64,000 bases of DNA from Microcoleus sp. FACHB-1515 (GCF_014696105.1 NZ_JACJPO010000054.1:1-64000); one strand, 5' to 3'; numbered from the stretch's first letter, positions 1 through 8,584 are shown. A program made the numbers and translations. The notes: generated by a model from the sequence alone, not told the origin.

Positions 1-90
1 AAGACACTCTCGTTCTCAAAGAAGCTTGCTAACCATATTGGAGCAATTTGGTACTTCATCCACCACTACAATGCGAGTTTACAACCCTGA
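1..90 (+). CDS. IS1-type transposase, C-terminal end (partial)
   Basis: The frame is open from the first base of the window to a TGA at 88-90 and encodes the last 29 residues of a protein that begins upstream. The piece KTLSFSKKLANHIGAIWYFI followed by HHYNAS resembles, from memory, the C-terminus of the IS1-family transposases common in cyanobacteria. Only the tail is visible, so the DDE catalytic core cannot be inspected. The next gene starts almost at once and lacks its N-terminus, which fits an insertion. The fragment is short, so the family call is provisional. Confidence 0.6.
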   Translation, partial: KTLSFSKKLANHIGAIWYFIHHYNASLQP

Positions 91-113
91 ATCATTACTT
101 CTACATCTCTACC
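1..113 (+). mobile_element. Right end of an IS1-like insertion sequence
   Basis: The stretch holds the end of a transposase frame and about 23 bases of non-coding sequence. Read on the minus strand from position 113 it starts GGTAGAGATGTAG, which resembles the GGTGATG-type tips of IS1 terminal inverted repeats. At 114 the sequence switches to the reading frame of a truncated DUF6585 gene. The left end and any 8-9 bp target duplication lie outside the window, so the boundary at 113 is inferred from the frame switch and the GG tip. Confidence 0.5.
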
Positions 114-608
114 CAAATTTTTTTGTATGAGCGTGGGCTAGTGGAAACGCGAGGCGACCAGGTTCGATCGGCTCGCTATCAGGACTTAAAAATTTTTCAG
201 AAGGGCGTCCGGGTTACTGCCTATGGAGTTGTTCCGCTTGCAACTGCGGTTGATTACACCTTGCATTTTCCAGACGGAACCCGATCGAGCCTTGACTGGA
301 GCTACGGTCGTCGTTCAATTGGCGAAGTTCTCCAAGATCTCATTTATCAACAGCAACTTGTTAATGCGATCGCCACGATTGAACACGGAAATGATGTCAC
401 CTTTGGGCAGGTTCATCTTAATGCTAGGGGTTTAAGCGATGGACGCAAAATGCTGACCTGGGCAGAAATCGATCGCGTTCAGCTATTAGACGGAACGTTT
501 TACGTTTTTCCACCCCGCAGCGATCGCTTCGCTATTCATGTTGACTATGGTAATGTACCAAACGCTCCTGTATTCATGGCGCTTCTCAAGCAGTTTGGTA
601 AATTTTGA
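114..608 (+). pseudogene. DUF6585-like protein, N-terminus lost
   Basis: This frame encodes a soluble protein resembling the cyanobacterial DUF6585 family (function unknown). Recognisable blocks are IFLYERGLV at the start, YTLHFPDGTRSSLDW in the middle, and GLSDGRKMLTWAEIDRVQL with the ending FMALLKQFGKF. Family members usually have about 60-100 further residues in front, often with membrane segments; these are absent. The only upstream start in frame is a TTG at 48, which lies inside the IS1-like tail, so any protein made would carry insertion-derived residues. I infer disruption by the insertion. A shortened protein from GTG at 141 is possible. Confidence 0.6.
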
Positions 609-652
609 GTTCTGGTTGTTTCTTCAAACTCACTTGATCTACTCAGCCACAC

Positions 653-892
653 ATGATCTTCGATCTCATTCTCGCGCCGATCGCCGCTCCCATCAACGGC
701 CTTTCCTGGATTGGCGAAAAAATTCTAGAAAGCGCCTCGGCTGAACTGGACGAAAAGGAAAACTTGAGTAAGCAACTGCTCGCGCTGCAACTGGCGTTTG
801 ATTTGGGTGAAATTCCCGAAGACGAATTTGAGGCGCAGGAAGAAGCTTTGCTGCTGGCAATGGCGGAACTGGCCGATCGCGAGAAAAGCTAA
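653..892 (+). CDS. gvpG: Gas vesicle protein GvpG
   Basis: The 79-residue product matches GvpG, a small accessory protein for gas vesicle assembly. The diagnostic run starts with a hydrophobic N-terminus (MIFDLILAPIAAPINGLSWI), continues with GEKILESA and an acidic helix DEKENLSKQLLALQLAFD, and ends with an E-rich helix (EDEFEAQEEALLLAMAELAD). No other gvp gene (A, C, N, J, F/L, K) is present in the window, and serA follows. Upstream is the insertion-truncated DUF6585 gene. In known clusters GvpG acts with GvpF/L and GvpA; whether this copy still has partners elsewhere cannot be seen. Confidence 0.85.
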   Translation: MIFDLILAPIAAPINGLSWIGEKILESASAELDEKENLSKQLLALQLAFDLGEIPEDEFEAQEEALLLAMAELADREKS

Positions 893-1019
893 GACTTTCA
901 GAAAGCGCAAATGGGGATCGATTCCTGCGGACAGCGCTTCGCGATCGCAATGCAGTAAAATTACTGTTTGTGGAATTTGTGGAAACTCACAGCCGCGCCG
1001 ATCCTCACCGTGCCAACTC

Positions 1020-2606
1020 ATGCATAAGGTTCTTGTTTCCGATCCGATCGATCAAGTCGGCATCGATATTTTGTCTCAAGTTGCTCAGGTCGATGTTCAG
1101 ACCAGCTTGTCCAACGAAGATCTGATTCGCATCATTCCCGACTACGATGCGCTGATGATTCGCTCTGGAACCCGCGTCACCCAAGACATCATCGAAGCGG
1201 GCAAACAGCTTAAAATTATTGGTCGCGCCGGAGTGGGCGTGGATAACGTCGATGTGCCTGCCGCCACGCGCAAGGGAATTGTCGTCGTTAATTCGCCTGA
1301 GGGCAATACGATCGCTGCCGCCGAACATGCGGTCGCCATGATGCTGTCGATGTCGCGCTACATTCCAGAGGCCAACGCTTCCGTCAAAAGCGGCAAGTGG
1401 GATCGCAAAAGTTTTACCGGAGTCGAAGTTTACAAAAAAACGTTGGGCGTGGTCGGACTCGGCAAAATTGGGTCACACGTCGCCACGATCGCCCGCGCAA
1501 TGGGAATGCGTCTTTTGGCCTTCGATCCGTTCCTCTCACTCGAACGCGCCGAACAGCTTGGCTGTCAACTCGTCGATCTTGACATTCTGTTTCAAGAATC
1601 GGACTACATCACGCTACACATCCCGAAAACGCCAGAAACGCAGCACTTGATTAACGCCGAAGCGATCGCCAAAATGAAGCCGACCGCTCGGATCATCAAC
1701 TGCGCCAGAGGCGGCATCATTGACGAAAACGCTCTAGCCGAAGCGCTGAAAGCGGGCAAAATTGCCGGAGCCGCGATCGATGTCTACGAAACTGAGCCGC
1801 TGGGTGAATCGGACTTGCGATCGATCGGCAAAGAAATCGTTCTGACGCCGCACTTGGGAGCTTCGACGGAAGAGGCGCAGGTGAACGTGGCGATCGACGT
1901 GGCCGAACAAATTCGCGATGTCTTGCTCGGACTTCCGGCGCGATCGGCGGTCAACATTCCCGGATTGCGCCCGGAACTCTTGGAAAAACTGCGCCCCTAC
2001 TTGCAGCTTGCCGAAACGCTGGGCAACTTGGTCAGTCAGCTTGCAGGCGGACGGATCGAATCGTTTAACGTGCGGCTTCAGGGCGATCTGGCGATGAAGG
2101 AAAGCCAGCCGATCGTGATTGCCGCGCTCAAAGGTTTGCTCTCTCACGCTTTGCAGGAGCGGGTGAACTATGTGAACGCCTCGATCGAAGCCAAGGAGCG
2201 CGGCATCCGCGTCACGGAAACTCGCGATGCTCAGGTGAGAGACTACACCGGATCGCTGCATCTCTCAGCCAAAGGCTCGCTCGGTGAACATTCGGTCACA
2301 GGCTCGATCTTGGGCGACAACGAAATCCGCATCACCAACATTGACGACTTCCCGATCAACGTGCCGCCCAACCGCCACATGCTGTTTACGCTGCACCGCG
2401 ATATGCCTGGAATCATCGGCAAAATCGGCTCGCTCTTGGGCAGCTTCAACGTCAACATCGCCAGTATGCAGGTCGGTCGCAAGATTGTGCGGGGTGATGC
2501 CGTCATGGTGCTGAGCATCGACGATCCGCTACCGGATGGCATTCTGGAGGAAATCTTGAAAGTCTCCGGCATTCGCGATGCCTACACGGTGACGCTTTCA
2601 ACTTGA
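1020..2606 (+). CDS. serA: D-3-phosphoglycerate dehydrogenase
   Basis: SerA oxidises 3-phosphoglycerate to 3-phosphohydroxypyruvate with NAD+, the first step of the phosphorylated serine pathway. The 528-residue protein has the long type I layout: catalytic and nucleotide-binding domains (about 1-310) with GRAGVGVDNVD, the dinucleotide loop VVGLGKIGS, the arginine of NCARGG and the histidine of TPHLGAST; an allosteric substrate-binding domain (about 320-450); and a C-terminal ACT domain (about 455-528) beginning MLFTLHRDMPGIIGKIG. The ATG at 1020 gives the usual N-terminus MHKVLVSDPID; the frame is open further upstream but that part is not conserved. The ACT domain suggests serine feedback control, by family knowledge. 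Confidence 0.97.
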   Translation: MHKVLVSDPIDQVGIDILSQVAQVDVQTSLSNEDLIRIIPDYDALMIRSGTRVTQDIIEAGKQLKIIGRAGVGVDNVDVPAATRKGIVVVNSPEGNTIAAAEHAVAMMLSMSRYIPEANASVKSGKWDRKSFTGVEVYKKTLGVVGLGKIGSHVATIARAMGMRLLAFDPFLSLERAEQLGCQLVDLDILFQESDYITLHIPKTPETQHLINAEAIAKMKPTARIINCARGGIIDENALAEALKAGKIAGAAIDVYETEPLGESDLRSIGKEIVLTPHLGASTEEAQVNVAIDVAEQIRDVLLGLPARSAVNIPGLRPELLEKLRPYLQLAETLGNLVSQLAGGRIESFNVRLQGDLAMKESQPIVIAALKGLLSHALQERVNYVNASIEAKERGIRVTETRDAQVRDYTGSLHLSAKGSLGEHSVTGSILGDNEIRITNIDDFPINVPPNRHMLFTLHRDMPGIIGKIGSLLGSFNVNIASMQVGRKIVRGDAVMVLSIDDPLPDGILEEILKVSGIRDAYTVTLST

Positions 2607-2681
2607 GGCGTTGGGGCGAGCGCTCCTCACCTGTGATTGCACTTTTCCTAAAATGGAAAGTGTGGAAGTGGTTCGATCGCG

Positions 2682-3362
2682 ATGCGAATTTTGCTAGTAG
2701 ATGACGAAGCCGAACTGACCGATCCGCTCAGTCGCGTTTTGGTGCGGCAGGGCTACGAAGTCGATGTGGTGCATGATGGCGGCGAGGGCAGCAAACTGGC
2801 GTCACAAGGCGACTACGATTTGCTGATTCTCGACTGGATGCTGCCGATGCAGACGGGACTGGAGATTTGTCAGCAGTTGCGATCGCAAGGCGACACCACG
2901 CCCGTTTTGTTTCTGACGGCAAAAGATACCGTTGACGATCGCGTCCTTGGACTGGATGCGGGCGCAGATGACTATCTCGTCAAGCCGTTTGAACTGCGCG
3001 AACTGCTGGCACGAGTGCGGGCGTTGCTCAGGCGTCCACCTTTGGCTGCGCTGGAAGTTGATCGCCTCCGCGTTGAAGATTTGGAACTCGATTTGCAAAA
3101 TCAACGAGCCTATCGGCAGGAGCGATCGATCGAACTGTCAGAAAAAGAAAGCCAGTTGCTCGCCTACTTCATGCGCCATCCAAACCAACTCCTGACGCAC
3201 GACCAGATTCAGCAGCACATCTGGGGAGCGGAACCACCAAGCAGTAATGCGCTTGCGGCTCAGGTGCGTCTGCTGCGGCGAAAAATTGAAGCGGATGGCG
3301 AATCTGCTTTGATTCAAACCATTTACGGCAAGGGCTATCGGTTTGGAAGTGGCGAGAATTAG
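2682..3362 (+). CDS. rppA: OmpR-type response regulator RppA
   Basis: This 226-residue regulator has an N-terminal receiver (D7, D8, phospho-acceptor D51 in LILDWMLP, K101 in LVKPFE) and a C-terminal winged-helix DNA-binding domain with LSEKESQLL and the ending IYGKGYRF. It closely resembles cyanobacterial RppA, studied in redox-dependent control of photosynthesis genes and as a metal-responsive regulator. The usual partner kinase gene rppB is not adjacent. A weak inverted repeat at 2640-2662 (CACTTTTCC / GGAAAGTG) lies just before the start, between serA and this gene. The 3' end overlaps that of the convergent ABC ATPase by 4 bases. Confidence 0.9.
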   Translation: MRILLVDDEAELTDPLSRVLVRQGYEVDVVHDGGEGSKLASQGDYDLLILDWMLPMQTGLEICQQLRSQGDTTPVLFLTAKDTVDDRVLGLDAGADDYLVKPFELRELLARVRALLRRPPLAALEVDRLRVEDLELDLQNQRAYRQERSIELSEKESQLLAYFMRHPNQLLTHDQIQQHIWGAEPPSSNALAAQVRLLRRKIEADGESALIQTIYGKGYRFGSGEN

Positions 3363-4084
3363 TGACGTGTCGTTGCGCCGAGATAGAGTTCACCGACTTT
3401 GGGATCGTTGAGCAGATCGCTTCCGCGTCCTTCAAATCGATCGCGTCCCGACTCCAAAACATAACCGCGATCGGCCATCTCCAGCGCTTTGCGGGCATTT
3501 TGTTCGACCAGAACGATCGCCGTTCCCGTTTGATTAATGCGACGGATTTGCTCAAAAACGCTGTTGACCAAAATCGGAGACAGGGCGGCAGAAGGTTCAT
3601 CTAACAAAAGCAGCGTGGGTTGCAGCATCAGGGCGCGTCCCATTGCAAGCTGTTGGCGTTCACCGCCGGATAGAGTTCCGGCTCGCTGGCGGCGACGCTG
3701 AGCAAGCAGGGGAAAGGTGTCGAAAATTTGCTGCTTGAGCGGCTGGAGCGGCGTCTTGCGGATGAACGCGCCCATTTCCAGATTTTCCTCGATCGTCAGC
3801 GAGGGAAACACATTGGCAATCTGTGGCACATAGCACATGCCGCGCTCGACAATTTGATTCGACTTGAGACCGACAATGTTTTCGCCGTTGAAGTGAATTT
3901 TGCCGCGATGGGGGGTGAGCAGGCCAAAAATCGTTTTTGCCAGCGTGGATTTTCCGGCTCCGTTCGGACCGATCACGGCCACCAGTTCGCCTGAGGCAAT
4001 CCGAAAATTGATGCCTTGCAGAATGTCGAGATCCTGCACATATCCGGCGTAAACATCCTCAACGGACAGCAGCGAATTCGTCAT
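3359..4084 (-). CDS. ABC transporter ATP-binding protein, LivF type
   Basis: The 241-residue ATPase belongs to the LivF class that energises branched-chain or neutral amino acid uptake; in cyanobacteria the nearest characterised relative is NatE. Visible motifs are Walker A GPNGAGKST (39-47), the signature LSGGERQQLAMGRAL, Walker B LLLLDEPSAAL and the switch-region sequence IVLVEQNARKAL. No permease or binding-protein gene lies nearby, as expected for scattered cyanobacterial nat genes. The start ATG at 4084 follows the ferredoxin stop codon by two bases, so the two are almost certainly translated from one message. The frame is open further upstream only as an antisense shadow of the ferredoxin. 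Confidence 0.88.
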   Translation of the reverse strand: MTNSLLSVEDVYAGYVQDLDILQGINFRIASGELVAVIGPNGAGKSTLAKTIFGLLTPHRGKIHFNGENIVGLKSNQIVERGMCYVPQIANVFPSLTIEENLEMGAFIRKTPLQPLKQQIFDTFPLLAQRRRQRAGTLSGGERQQLAMGRALMLQPTLLLLDEPSAALSPILVNSVFEQIRRINQTGTAIVLVEQNARKALEMADRGYVLESGRDRFEGRGSDLLNDPKVGELYLGATTRH

Positions 4085-4086
4085 GG

Positions 4087-4314
4087 CTACTGCGGCGTTT
4101 CCTGCAACTCTGGGCGTTCTTCGGGCACGATCGCTCCCTCCACCGGACACACTTCCAAACAGATGCCGCAGTCGATGCAGGTGTCGAAGTCGATCCAGTA
4201 CCAGTCTGTTCCCTTTTGATTTTTTCCGGGTCCTTCGTGGATGCAGGCGACGGGGCAGTTGTCGGCACAGGTGGCAACGCCTTCGCAAACGTTGGTCACG
4301 ATCGTATGCGGCAT
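4087..4314 (-). CDS. Bacterial-type ferredoxin, probably [3Fe-4S][4Fe-4S]
   Basis: A 75-residue acidic electron carrier with cysteines at 10, 16, 20, 24, 46, 49, 52 and 56. The spacing matches 7Fe ferredoxins: C10, C16 and C56 would hold a [3Fe-4S] cluster, and C20, C46, C49 and C52 a [4Fe-4S] cluster, with C24 as the free cysteine. The family's second cysteine (C11 in the Azotobacter protein) is missing, which supports a 3Fe rather than an 8Fe type. The motif CIDCGICLEVCP is clear. Small ferredoxins of this kind are conserved in cyanobacteria. The stop codon sits two bases before the ATG of the LivF-type ATPase gene. Confidence 0.9.
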   Translation of the reverse strand: MPHTIVTNVCEGVATCADNCPVACIHEGPGKNQKGTDWYWIDFDTCIDCGICLEVCPVEGAIVPEERPELQETPQ

Positions 4315-4402
4315 AATTCTTCTTTCAGCGGATCGAGCAGTGTTCTCTTTCAGCCTAGCAGGTTACTTTACTTCACAAAGACGAGTTAAGTTCTGCTGCC
4401 AT

Positions 4403-4427
4403 AAAAAAATCAGAGCCTTGGCTCTGA
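4403..4427 (-). terminator. Rho-independent terminator
   Basis: A perfect 8-bp stem, TCAGAGCC (4410-4417) with GGCTCTGA (4420-4427), and a 2-nt loop. On the minus strand it is followed directly by seven T (4403-4409). It sits just after the stop of the small minus-strand ORF at 4457-4660 and would end its transcript before the ferredoxin gene. Confidence 0.85.
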
Positions 4428-4456
4428 CTTTGGCAAGACAATTGGAACCAGAAGAT

Positions 4457-4660
4457 TTAGAGGGCTTGACGAGAGATTTGCATCTCGATCGCAGCCTGGG
4501 TGCGATGCAGCAATTGTTCGCGGCTGTCGGCAGTGTGGGTCAGGGTGGGAACGAGTTTGCGAGCTTGCAAGGCCATGTGGAGTTGGAGTTCGGCCACGTA
4601 CTCGCTAAAGTTTTCGCGCAGGGGTAGGGATTGTTCAGACTGGGAAATCAAAGTGTTCAT
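4457..4660 (-). CDS. Small conserved cyanobacterial protein, function unknown
   Basis: The product is 67 residues, soluble, mostly helical, with no cysteine and no membrane segment. The central part VAELQLHMALQARKLVPTL looks conserved in cyanobacterial hypothetical proteins, but I cannot name a family. I chose the ATG at 4660 because it gives a typical N-terminus (MNTLISQSEQSLPLRENF); a TTG at 4687 would add nine residues. A strong terminator follows the gene, which supports it being transcribed on its own. No function is assigned. Confidence 0.6.
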   Translation of the reverse strand: MNTLISQSEQSLPLRENFSEYVAELQLHMALQARKLVPTLTHTADSREQLLHRTQAAIEMQISRQAL

Positions 4661-4871
4661 CCTCTCTAGCACTATCGACTGATGCAATCTGACATAGACC
4701 GTATCATAGAGGGGTCGATCGATTTTTTCAACTGTAATGAAGCGTTACTTATTCTTCCCAAAAGGTTGAGTAATTTTAACTTCAGTTACAACTGCTTCAA
4801 GTCGATCGCCCAATTTCATCCTAGCTGCATTTCGATCGACGTATCCCGTTGGGCAGATAACCTCGCGAATT

Positions 4872-5738
4872 TTGCTCCACTTGCTCTGTAACCTGCTGCA
4901 TCCTCTCTTGAGTTCTAAACAGTTCTTAACTCTTTCACCGCCCCACACTTACCGTGCTGCCTACCAAGAAGCAGGCACGGGTTCGCCGATCGTGCTTCTG
5001 CACGGCTTCATGGGCGACAGCAGCAATTGGCGGTTTCTCGTTCCCCTGCTGCAAAGTCGCCATCGCTGTATCAGCCTTGATCTATTGGGTTTTGGCGATT
5101 CGTCAAAGCCACAAATTCGCTACGACATTGCTCAGCAAGTGGAATTTTTAGATCAGGTGATTGCGGCTTTGGGGTTGGAGAACTGCGCGATCGCAGGCCA
5201 TTCTCTTGGCGGCTGGGTGGCTTCAGCTTATGCGCTGGCACATCCCGATCGCGTCCGCGCTCTTGTCCTCGTTGCGCCCGCAGGCATTCGCGATGACAGC
5301 TTCTGCGGCAAATACGATCATCTGCGTCCTCTGCTGTGGCAAACGCCGATCGTCGATTGGGCACTCAGTCTCGCTGATCCGATCGCGCCACTGCTCGGAC
5401 AAGAAAAAAATCTGAATCAACTGCGCTGGTTTCGACGCGAACTCAACGCCCAACCTGCGGCTCGATCGTTTCTGGTCGATCGCCTGCGTCCCGAAGATGC
5501 GATCGATACGGTCGAAAAAGAAATTCACCGTTTGCGCGTTCCCACTTTGGTCATCGCCGGAGAGCTTGACGAAACGATTCCGATGTGGCACTGCCAAACC
5601 TACGCCCGCGAAATTCTCCACGCTCAGCTTGAGATCATCCCGCACGCCGATCACGCTTTGCCGCAGAAAAATAGCGAGTCGATCGCCACTTTGGTTGAAC
5701 CATTCCTCGCTCAACTAGAAGCGGCGATCGACCAGTGA
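4872..5738 (+). CDS. Alpha/beta-fold hydrolase
   Basis: A soluble alpha/beta hydrolase of about 288 residues. It shows the oxyanion motif VLLHGFMGDSSNW (41-53), the nucleophile elbow GHSLGG (serine about 111), the acid region VIAGELDETIP and the catalytic histidine in HADHALP. The substrate cannot be told from sequence; relatives include esterases and haloalkane-dehalogenase-like enzymes. No ATG exists in frame before the core: possible starts are TTG at 4872, 4881 and 4908, so the N-terminus is uncertain. nanE follows 33 bases downstream on the same strand. Confidence 0.82.
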   Translation: MLHLLCNLLHPLLSSKQFLTLSPPHTYRAAYQEAGTGSPIVLLHGFMGDSSNWRFLVPLLQSRHRCISLDLLGFGDSSKPQIRYDIAQQVEFLDQVIAALGLENCAIAGHSLGGWVASAYALAHPDRVRALVLVAPAGIRDDSFCGKYDHLRPLLWQTPIVDWALSLADPIAPLLGQEKNLNQLRWFRRELNAQPAARSFLVDRLRPEDAIDTVEKEIHRLRVPTLVIAGELDETIPMWHCQTYAREILHAQLEIIPHADHALPQKNSESIATLVEPFLAQLEAAIDQ

Positions 5739-5771
5739 TAAGCTGATCCCCATTCGACCTCCACCATCCCA

Positions 5772-6449
5772 ATGCACTCCTCGATCGCTTCTCTCCAGCA
5801 CGGTCTGATCGTCTCCTGCCAAGCTCCCGCCGACTCGCCTTTGCATTCGCCCGTTGTGATTGCGGCGATGGCAAAAACGGCAGTCAATCAAGGGGCGATC
5901 GCGGTTCGCATCGATTCGCCTGATCATGTGGCAGCGGTGCGGCAGCAGGTAGACGTGCCGATCATCGGCTTGTGGAAGCAGCAGTTTCCCGACTCGTCGG
6001 TTTACATTACGCCGCAGTTTCATCACGCCCAAGCAATTGCAGCAGCGGGAGCCGACATTATTGCGATCGATGCGACAAATCGAACTCGACCCGGAGGCGA
6101 AACGCTTGCCGAATTAATCGCGCAAATTCACAGTTTGAATAAGCCTGTGATGGCCGATGTCGATACTTTGGAGGCGGCGATCGCGGCGGCGGAAGCGAAA
6201 GCCGATTGCGTTGGCACGACACTTTACGGCTACACCGAAGCAACGCAGAACTGTCAACCGCCAGGATTCGATCTGCTGAAACAGATGGTTGAAAACCTTC
6301 AAGTTCCGGCGATTTGTGAAGGGGGAATTGCGTCGCCCGCAATGGCAAAAGAGGCGATCGATTTGGGTGCCTATGCAGTTGTCGTGGGCACAGCAATTAC
6401 CGGGATTGATGCATTAGTCAAAACCTACCGATTGGCTTTAACAAATTGA
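5772..6449 (+). CDS. nanE: N-acetylmannosamine-6-phosphate 2-epimerase
   Basis: NanE converts N-acetylmannosamine-6-phosphate to N-acetylglucosamine-6-phosphate. The 225-residue TIM-barrel protein shows GLIVSCQAP near the start, GAIAVRI, IIGLWKQ, AGADIIAIDATNRTRP, VMADVDTLEAA, GTTLYGYT and the phosphate-binding end ICEGGIASPAMAKEAIDLGA with VVVGTAIT. This matches the family throughout. No sialic acid lyase or ManNAc kinase gene is nearby, so here it may serve amino-sugar interconversion in the cell envelope rather than sialate breakdown; that is inference. Confidence 0.93.
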   Translation: MHSSIASLQHGLIVSCQAPADSPLHSPVVIAAMAKTAVNQGAIAVRIDSPDHVAAVRQQVDVPIIGLWKQQFPDSSVYITPQFHHAQAIAAAGADIIAIDATNRTRPGGETLAELIAQIHSLNKPVMADVDTLEAAIAAAEAKADCVGTTLYGYTEATQNCQPPGFDLLKQMVENLQVPAICEGGIASPAMAKEAIDLGAYAVVVGTAITGIDALVKTYRLALTN

Positions 6450-6556
6450 AAGCTCGACCTCAGTTTGGGGAACTCTAAACAAAAGTCGCGAGACAAAGTA
6501 GTTTTGCTGCGATATTGCGGTTCGATTTTAGAAAACTCCGTTAACATCTCGTTGGT

Positions 6557-8584
6557 ATGTCTTCGATCAAGATTCTTGCTGTGTCGGATGATCCGGCTGT
6601 CGCTGCCTTTTGCGATCGCCTCCGTTCACCCTCAATTCATCTTACCTGTGTTGCCTCTGCTGCTTTTCCGATCGCCGCTGATCTTTACCTGGTGGATGAA
6701 CAGCTTGCTTGGCAAACTTTTCATCCCGCGATCGTTCTGGCTCGCTCTGAAAATTCTGCTGACGCGATTGCTGCGCTGCAAGCAGGCGCGATCGACTATC
6801 TCGCTCTTGACCATCTCACAGCAGACAGCTTTGCGATCGCGCTGCATAAAGCGGCTGTCCGCTGGCAGCAACGACAGCAAGACGAACGCAACGCGCTGGC
6901 GATCGCCGGAGCCAATGACGGCCTGTGGGACTGGAACATTGCAAGCGGACAGGTTCATTTTTCGCCGCGCTGGAGGGAAATGCTGGGGTATGGCGAAGAA
7001 ATTGGCGATGCGATCGATGAATGGCTCGATCGCATCCATCCCGACGATCTCGATTGGGTGAAGGTGAAGCTAGTTGCTCATGTGAATGGACTGACTGCCC
7101 ACTTTGACAACGAACATCGCCTGCGCCACCAAGACGGCAGCTACCGCTGGATGCTGACACGCGGATTGGCCGTGCGCGATGCCAACGGGCAAACCACTCG
7201 CATGGTTGGCTCGCTCACCGACATCACCACGCGCAAACACACCGAAGCGCAACTCTTACACGACGCGCTGCACGATGTCTTAACCGGACTGCCGAATCGC
7301 ACCTTGCTGCTCGATCGCCTCCGGCACGCCATCCAAATTGCTAAGCGCAACTCAGACTATCTGTTTGCTGTTTTGTTTCTCGACCTCGATCGCTTCAAAG
7401 TGATTAACGACAGCTTGGGTCACATGATCGGCGATCAGCTTTTAATTGCGATCGCACATCGGCTCTCGATCTGTTTACGTCCCGGTGATACGGTTGCTCG
7501 CTTGGGCGGCGATGAATTTGTTGTGCTGCTCGAAGATGTGCCGCATGTGCAGGACGTGACAACGATCGCCGAACGCATTCAGCAGGCACTCAGCCAGCCG
7601 TTTAACATCGACGGCAACGAAGTGTTTACAACGGCCAGCATCGGCATTGCCCTCAGTCCGACAGGCTATGACGCACCGGAAGATCTGTTGCGCGATGCCG
7701 ACATCGCCATGTATCGTGCTAAGGAGCAAGGCCGCGCCCGTCATGAAATTTTCAATCCTGGCATGTACACTCGTGCGGTTGCGCTGTTGCAGATCGAAAC
7801 GGATTTGCGTAGGGCGATCGATCGGCAAGAGCTAGCGCTTTATTATCAGCCGATCGTTTCACTGCGAACGCTGCAAATCACCGGATTTGAAACGCTGCTG
7901 CGCTGGCATCATCCCTATAAAGGATTGGTGTCGCCCACTGACTTTATTCCGATCGCTGAAGAAACCGGATTGATCGTGCCGATCGGGTTGTGGGTATTGC
8001 GGCAAGCCTGTCAGCAAATGCGCCAGTGGCAGGCGGAATTTCCCGATCGATCGCCGCTGACGATCAGCGTCAACCTCTCAGGCAAGCAGTTTACGCCGCA
8101 GATGGTGCAGCAAATTCGCACAATTCTAGAAGAAACTCAGCTTCAGCCGCGCTTTTTGCGCCTGGAAATCACCGAAAGCGTGCTGATGGACAATACCGAA
8201 GCTGCCGCTTCAATGCTGAGTGAACTGCGGAATCTTGGCATTCAGTTGTCGATGGATGATTTTGGCACAGGCTATTCTTCGCTGAGCTATTTGCATCGCT
8301 TTCCGATCGACACGATCAAAATCGATCGATCGTTCATTCACCAGATCGATCGCGACGGCGAACAGCTCGCGATCGTCCGCACAATCATCACGCTTGCTTG
8401 GAATTTGGGCATGGACGTGATTGCTGAAGGACTTGAAACAACAAAGCAGTTGGCGCAGTTGCGATCGCTCCAGTGCGATTTGGGGCAGGGCTATTTGTTT
8501 TCACCACCGCTCAATGCCGCAGATGCCGTTCACCTGTTGTCGGGATCGCAACCCTGGCCGAGTTTGATCAGCGCCAGTGCCTAG
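6557..8584 (+). CDS. PAS-GGDEF-EAL protein, cyclic di-GMP turnover
   Basis: A 675-residue cytoplasmic signalling protein that could both make and degrade cyclic di-GMP. In order it has a receiver-like domain (1-105), a PAS/PAC unit (about 112-232) with GSYRWMLTRGLAVRD, a GGDEF domain (about 240-400) with DVLTGLPNR and an intact LGGDEFV, and an EAL domain (about 415-660) with GFETLLRW, ITESVLMD and MDDFGTGYSSL. An RPGD I-site lies five residues before GGDEF, so product feedback is likely. The receiver lacks the conserved lysine (it reads DYLALDH) and the usual T/S context, so it is probably not phosphorylated. The EAL triplet itself reads ETL. Confidence 0.93.
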   Translation: MSSIKILAVSDDPAVAAFCDRLRSPSIHLTCVASAAFPIAADLYLVDEQLAWQTFHPAIVLARSENSADAIAALQAGAIDYLALDHLTADSFAIALHKAAVRWQQRQQDERNALAIAGANDGLWDWNIASGQVHFSPRWREMLGYGEEIGDAIDEWLDRIHPDDLDWVKVKLVAHVNGLTAHFDNEHRLRHQDGSYRWMLTRGLAVRDANGQTTRMVGSLTDITTRKHTEAQLLHDALHDVLTGLPNRTLLLDRLRHAIQIAKRNSDYLFAVLFLDLDRFKVINDSLGHMIGDQLLIAIAHRLSICLRPGDTVARLGGDEFVVLLEDVPHVQDVTTIAERIQQALSQPFNIDGNEVFTTASIGIALSPTGYDAPEDLLRDADIAMYRAKEQGRARHEIFNPGMYTRAVALLQIETDLRRAIDRQELALYYQPIVSLRTLQITGFETLLRWHHPYKGLVSPTDFIPIAEETGLIVPIGLWVLRQACQQMRQWQAEFPDRSPLTISVNLSGKQFTPQMVQQIRTILEETQLQPRFLRLEITESVLMDNTEAAASMLSELRNLGIQLSMDDFGTGYSSLSYLHRFPIDTIKIDRSFIHQIDRDGEQLAIVRTIITLAWNLGMDVIAEGLETTKQLAQLRSLQCDLGQGYLFSPPLNAADAVHLLSGSQPWPSLISASA

